Assembly: GCF_000241525.1 (NCBI RefSeq)
Contig: NZ_AHIL01000004.1
Location: 1-64,000 of the forward strand
Length of the DNA: 64,000 nucleotides
Direction of reading: 5' to 3'
Source of the DNA: Comamonas testosteroni ATCC 11996
Lineage (GTDB): Bacteria > Pseudomonadota > Gammaproteobacteria > Burkholderiales > Burkholderiaceae_C
Part shown: piece by piece, positions 62,646 through 64,000 of the stretch
How the letters are laid out: each line of letters begins with the position of its first letter
How positions within the stretch are numbered: position 1 is the first letter of the stretch
Notes under the pieces: model-generated
What the model was told of the DNA's origin: nothing
The model's database searches: none
Seen by the model: only the letters and a program-made list of their open reading frames with translations
Made by a program: the position numbers and the translations under genes

Positions 62646-64000
62646 ATGTCCTGCTCCACTTCCCCATCCCGCCCGCAGGCGGATCTTCCTGTTGGTGCCC
62701 GCCGCGCATCGCCTGCCTGGGTGCTGCTGTCGGTCTGCCTGGCCGCTCTGGCCATGCCGCTGAGCTTTACCGGGCCGGCCGTGGCGCTGCCGGCGCTGCG
62801 CGATGCGCTGGGCGGCGGCCCTCTGGCGCTGAACTGGGTCACCAATGCCTTCATGCTGAGCTTCGGTGCCACGCTGATGGCGGCAGGAGCACTGGCCGAC
62901 ATCTACGGGCGGCGGCGTGTATTTCTCGCGGGGCTGGGCGTCGTGGTTGGCAGCGTGCTGCTGCAGGTCTGCCTGCAAGGCAAGGGGGCCATCATCGGCT
63001 TCGATCTGCTGCGGGCGTTGCAGGGGCTGGGTGCAGCTGCTGCATTGGCGGCAGGCACAGCAGGCCTGGCCCAGGCCTACGATGGTGCCAGGCGTACCCG
63101 GGCCTTCAGTTTCGTGGGCACCTCCTTTGGTGTTGGGCTGGCCTTCGGGCCATTGCTGTCGGGCTGGTTGCTGCAGAGCTGGGGCTGGCGCAGCGTGGTG
63201 CTCAGCGCAGCCGCCGCGGCATTCGCTGCGCTGCTGCTGGGCCTGCGCCATATGCCGGAATCGCGCAATCCGCAGGCACAGCGGCTGGACCTGCCGGGTG
63301 CGCTGTCGTTCACGCTGGCGCTGGCTCTGTTGACCTGGGGCATGCTGCAAGTCCCTGAAACGGGCTGGTTGCATGGCCGCACATGGCTGCCCCTGGCGGC
63401 AGCCCTGCTGGCGGCAGCGGCCTTCGTGCAGATCGAGCGACGCAGCTCCCATCCCATGCTGGATCTGTCGCTGTTCCGCTATCCGCGCTTTGTCGGCGTA
63501 CAGCTGCTGGCTGCAGCACCTGCCTATGCCTTTGTGGTGCTGCTGGTGCTGCTGCCGCTGCGCTTCATCGGCGTGGAAGGCCTGGCACCGCTCGAGGCCG
63601 GGCAGCGCATGTTCGTGCTGTCGCTGCCCATGCTGTGCGTGCCGTTGCTGGCGGGCTGGCTCTCGCGCTGGCTGTCGGCAGCCTTGCTCTGTGGGGCGGG
63701 ACTGCTGGTCTGCTCCATGGGCTTGCTGTGGCTGGGCCGCTGCGCGCCCGGCTCGGACCTGGCGCAGATGGCCGCACCGCTGCTGCTGATCGGTCTGGGC
63801 ATAGGACTGCCCTGGGGGCTGATGGACGGGCTGGCCGTGACGGTGGTCCCGCGCGAGCGTGCCGGAATGGCCACGGGCATCTTCAGCACCGTGCGTGTGG
63901 CGGGCGAAGGCATTGCGCTGGCCGTAGTCGGGGCGGCGCTGGCAGCGCTGCTGGCGCGGGAGCTGACGGCCATCTGGCCGTCCATGCAGCATGGCTCGGC
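62646..64000 (+). CDS. MFS transporter (DHA2 type), 3' end outside window
   Basis: A membrane transporter, 451 codons long in the window with no stop. Twelve or more hydrophobic helices start at about residue 25. The MFS motif A region ADIYGRRRVFLAG and the LRALQGLGAAAALAAGTAGLAQAY stretch are clear. Homology and divergent placement with a LysR gene suggest a drug or metabolite exporter. The ATG at 62646 has no near-consensus ribosome site. The protein continues beyond 64000. Confidence 0.87.
   Translation, partial: MSCSTSPSRPQADLPVGARRASPAWVLLSVCLAALAMPLSFTGPAVALPALRDALGGGPLALNWVTNAFMLSFGATLMAAGALADIYGRRRVFLAGLGVVVGSVLLQVCLQGKGAIIGFDLLRALQGLGAAAALAAGTAGLAQAYDGARRTRAFSFVGTSFGVGLAFGPLLSGWLLQSWGWRSVVLSAAAAAFAALLLGLRHMPESRNPQAQRLDLPGALSFTLALALLTWGMLQVPETGWLHGRTWLPLAAALLAAAAFVQIERRSSHPMLDLSLFRYPRFVGVQLLAAAPAYAFVVLLVLLPLRFIGVEGLAPLEAGQRMFVLSLPMLCVPLLAGWLSRWLSAALLCGAGLLVCSMGLLWLGRCAPGSDLAQMAAPLLLIGLGIGLPWGLMDGLAVTVVPRERAGMATGIFSTVRVAGEGIALAVVGAALAALLARELTAIWPSMQHGS

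Noticed and set aside
62628..63992. A 454-residue minus-strand frame at the right end, and smaller ones inside it
   Set aside because: Opposite the MFS transporter, which has clear membrane helices in the plus frame; the minus frame is Gln-rich and unrecognisable.

Overview
The window looks like a 64 kb piece of a Comamonadaceae chromosome, most likely Comamonas or a close relative. This is inferred from several things: high G+C throughout; gene orders usual in Burkholderiales (gpmA-ctpA-moeB-like, rhodanese-grxC-secB-gpsA, DUF3460-scpA); a DUF4148 protein and a general bacterial porin; and families of small dispersed intergenic repeats. No database search was possible. There are about 66 protein genes, the first and last cut by the window ends, and no rRNA, tRNA or CRISPR array was recognised.

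Left part (1-24 kb), mostly housekeeping. Two response regulators converge on a shared terminator. A leftward gpmA-ctpA-moeB-like block and a rightward rhodanese-grxC-secB-gpsA block follow. Next are a DMT transporter, the divergent pair lysA and a LysR-type regulator, a phasin-like protein, a SulP transporter, and pantothenate genes panC and panB (panD lies further right). A Crp/Fnr-like regulator, the folate pair pabB-pabC, a DTW-domain tRNA modifier, a tautomerase, a porin and the queuosine genes queD and queE complete this part.

Middle part (24-41 kb). scpA and DUF3460 are followed by a 311-bp element with inverted ends, then a lipoprotein gene and a YitT-like gene. A leftward sulfur-oxidation cluster holds a monoheme cytochrome c, a flavocytochrome c-type flavoprotein, a YeeE/YedE transporter, a second flavoprotein, soxY and soxZ. 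No soxAX, soxB or soxCD is present. metG, a lipoprotein, a Cache/HAMP/GGDEF diguanylate cyclase, a patatin-like lipase and a membrane-anchored Mrr-like protein follow.

Right part (41-64 kb). apbC overlaps a LysR regulator that precedes a NAD-dependent molybdenum formate dehydrogenase operon (fused fdsG-fdsB, then fdsA and fdsD). A second unit joins a TetR regulator, a FAD amino-acid/amine oxidase, an amino-acid permease, RidA and 4-hydroxyphenylpyruvate dioxygenase. Together these could import and deaminate an aromatic amino acid and send it to homogentisate. Directly downstream are decayed fragments that include a fumarylacetoacetase-like motif. The end holds a CbrC-family protein, a low-molecular-weight phosphatase, an adenosine-deaminase-like enzyme, a TauE/SafE permease, a large FtsX-type permease, and a LysR regulator divergent from a truncated MFS transporter.

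The most striking non-gene signal is a family of six GC-rich repeats of about 90-150 bp. Each begins 2-11 bases after the stop codon of a minus-strand gene (lysA, queE, soxY, two flavoprotein genes, metG), always in the same orientation. A 75-77 bp palindromic element (three copies), a 311-bp TIR-bounded element and a 20-30 bp GATAGC-type repeat also occur.
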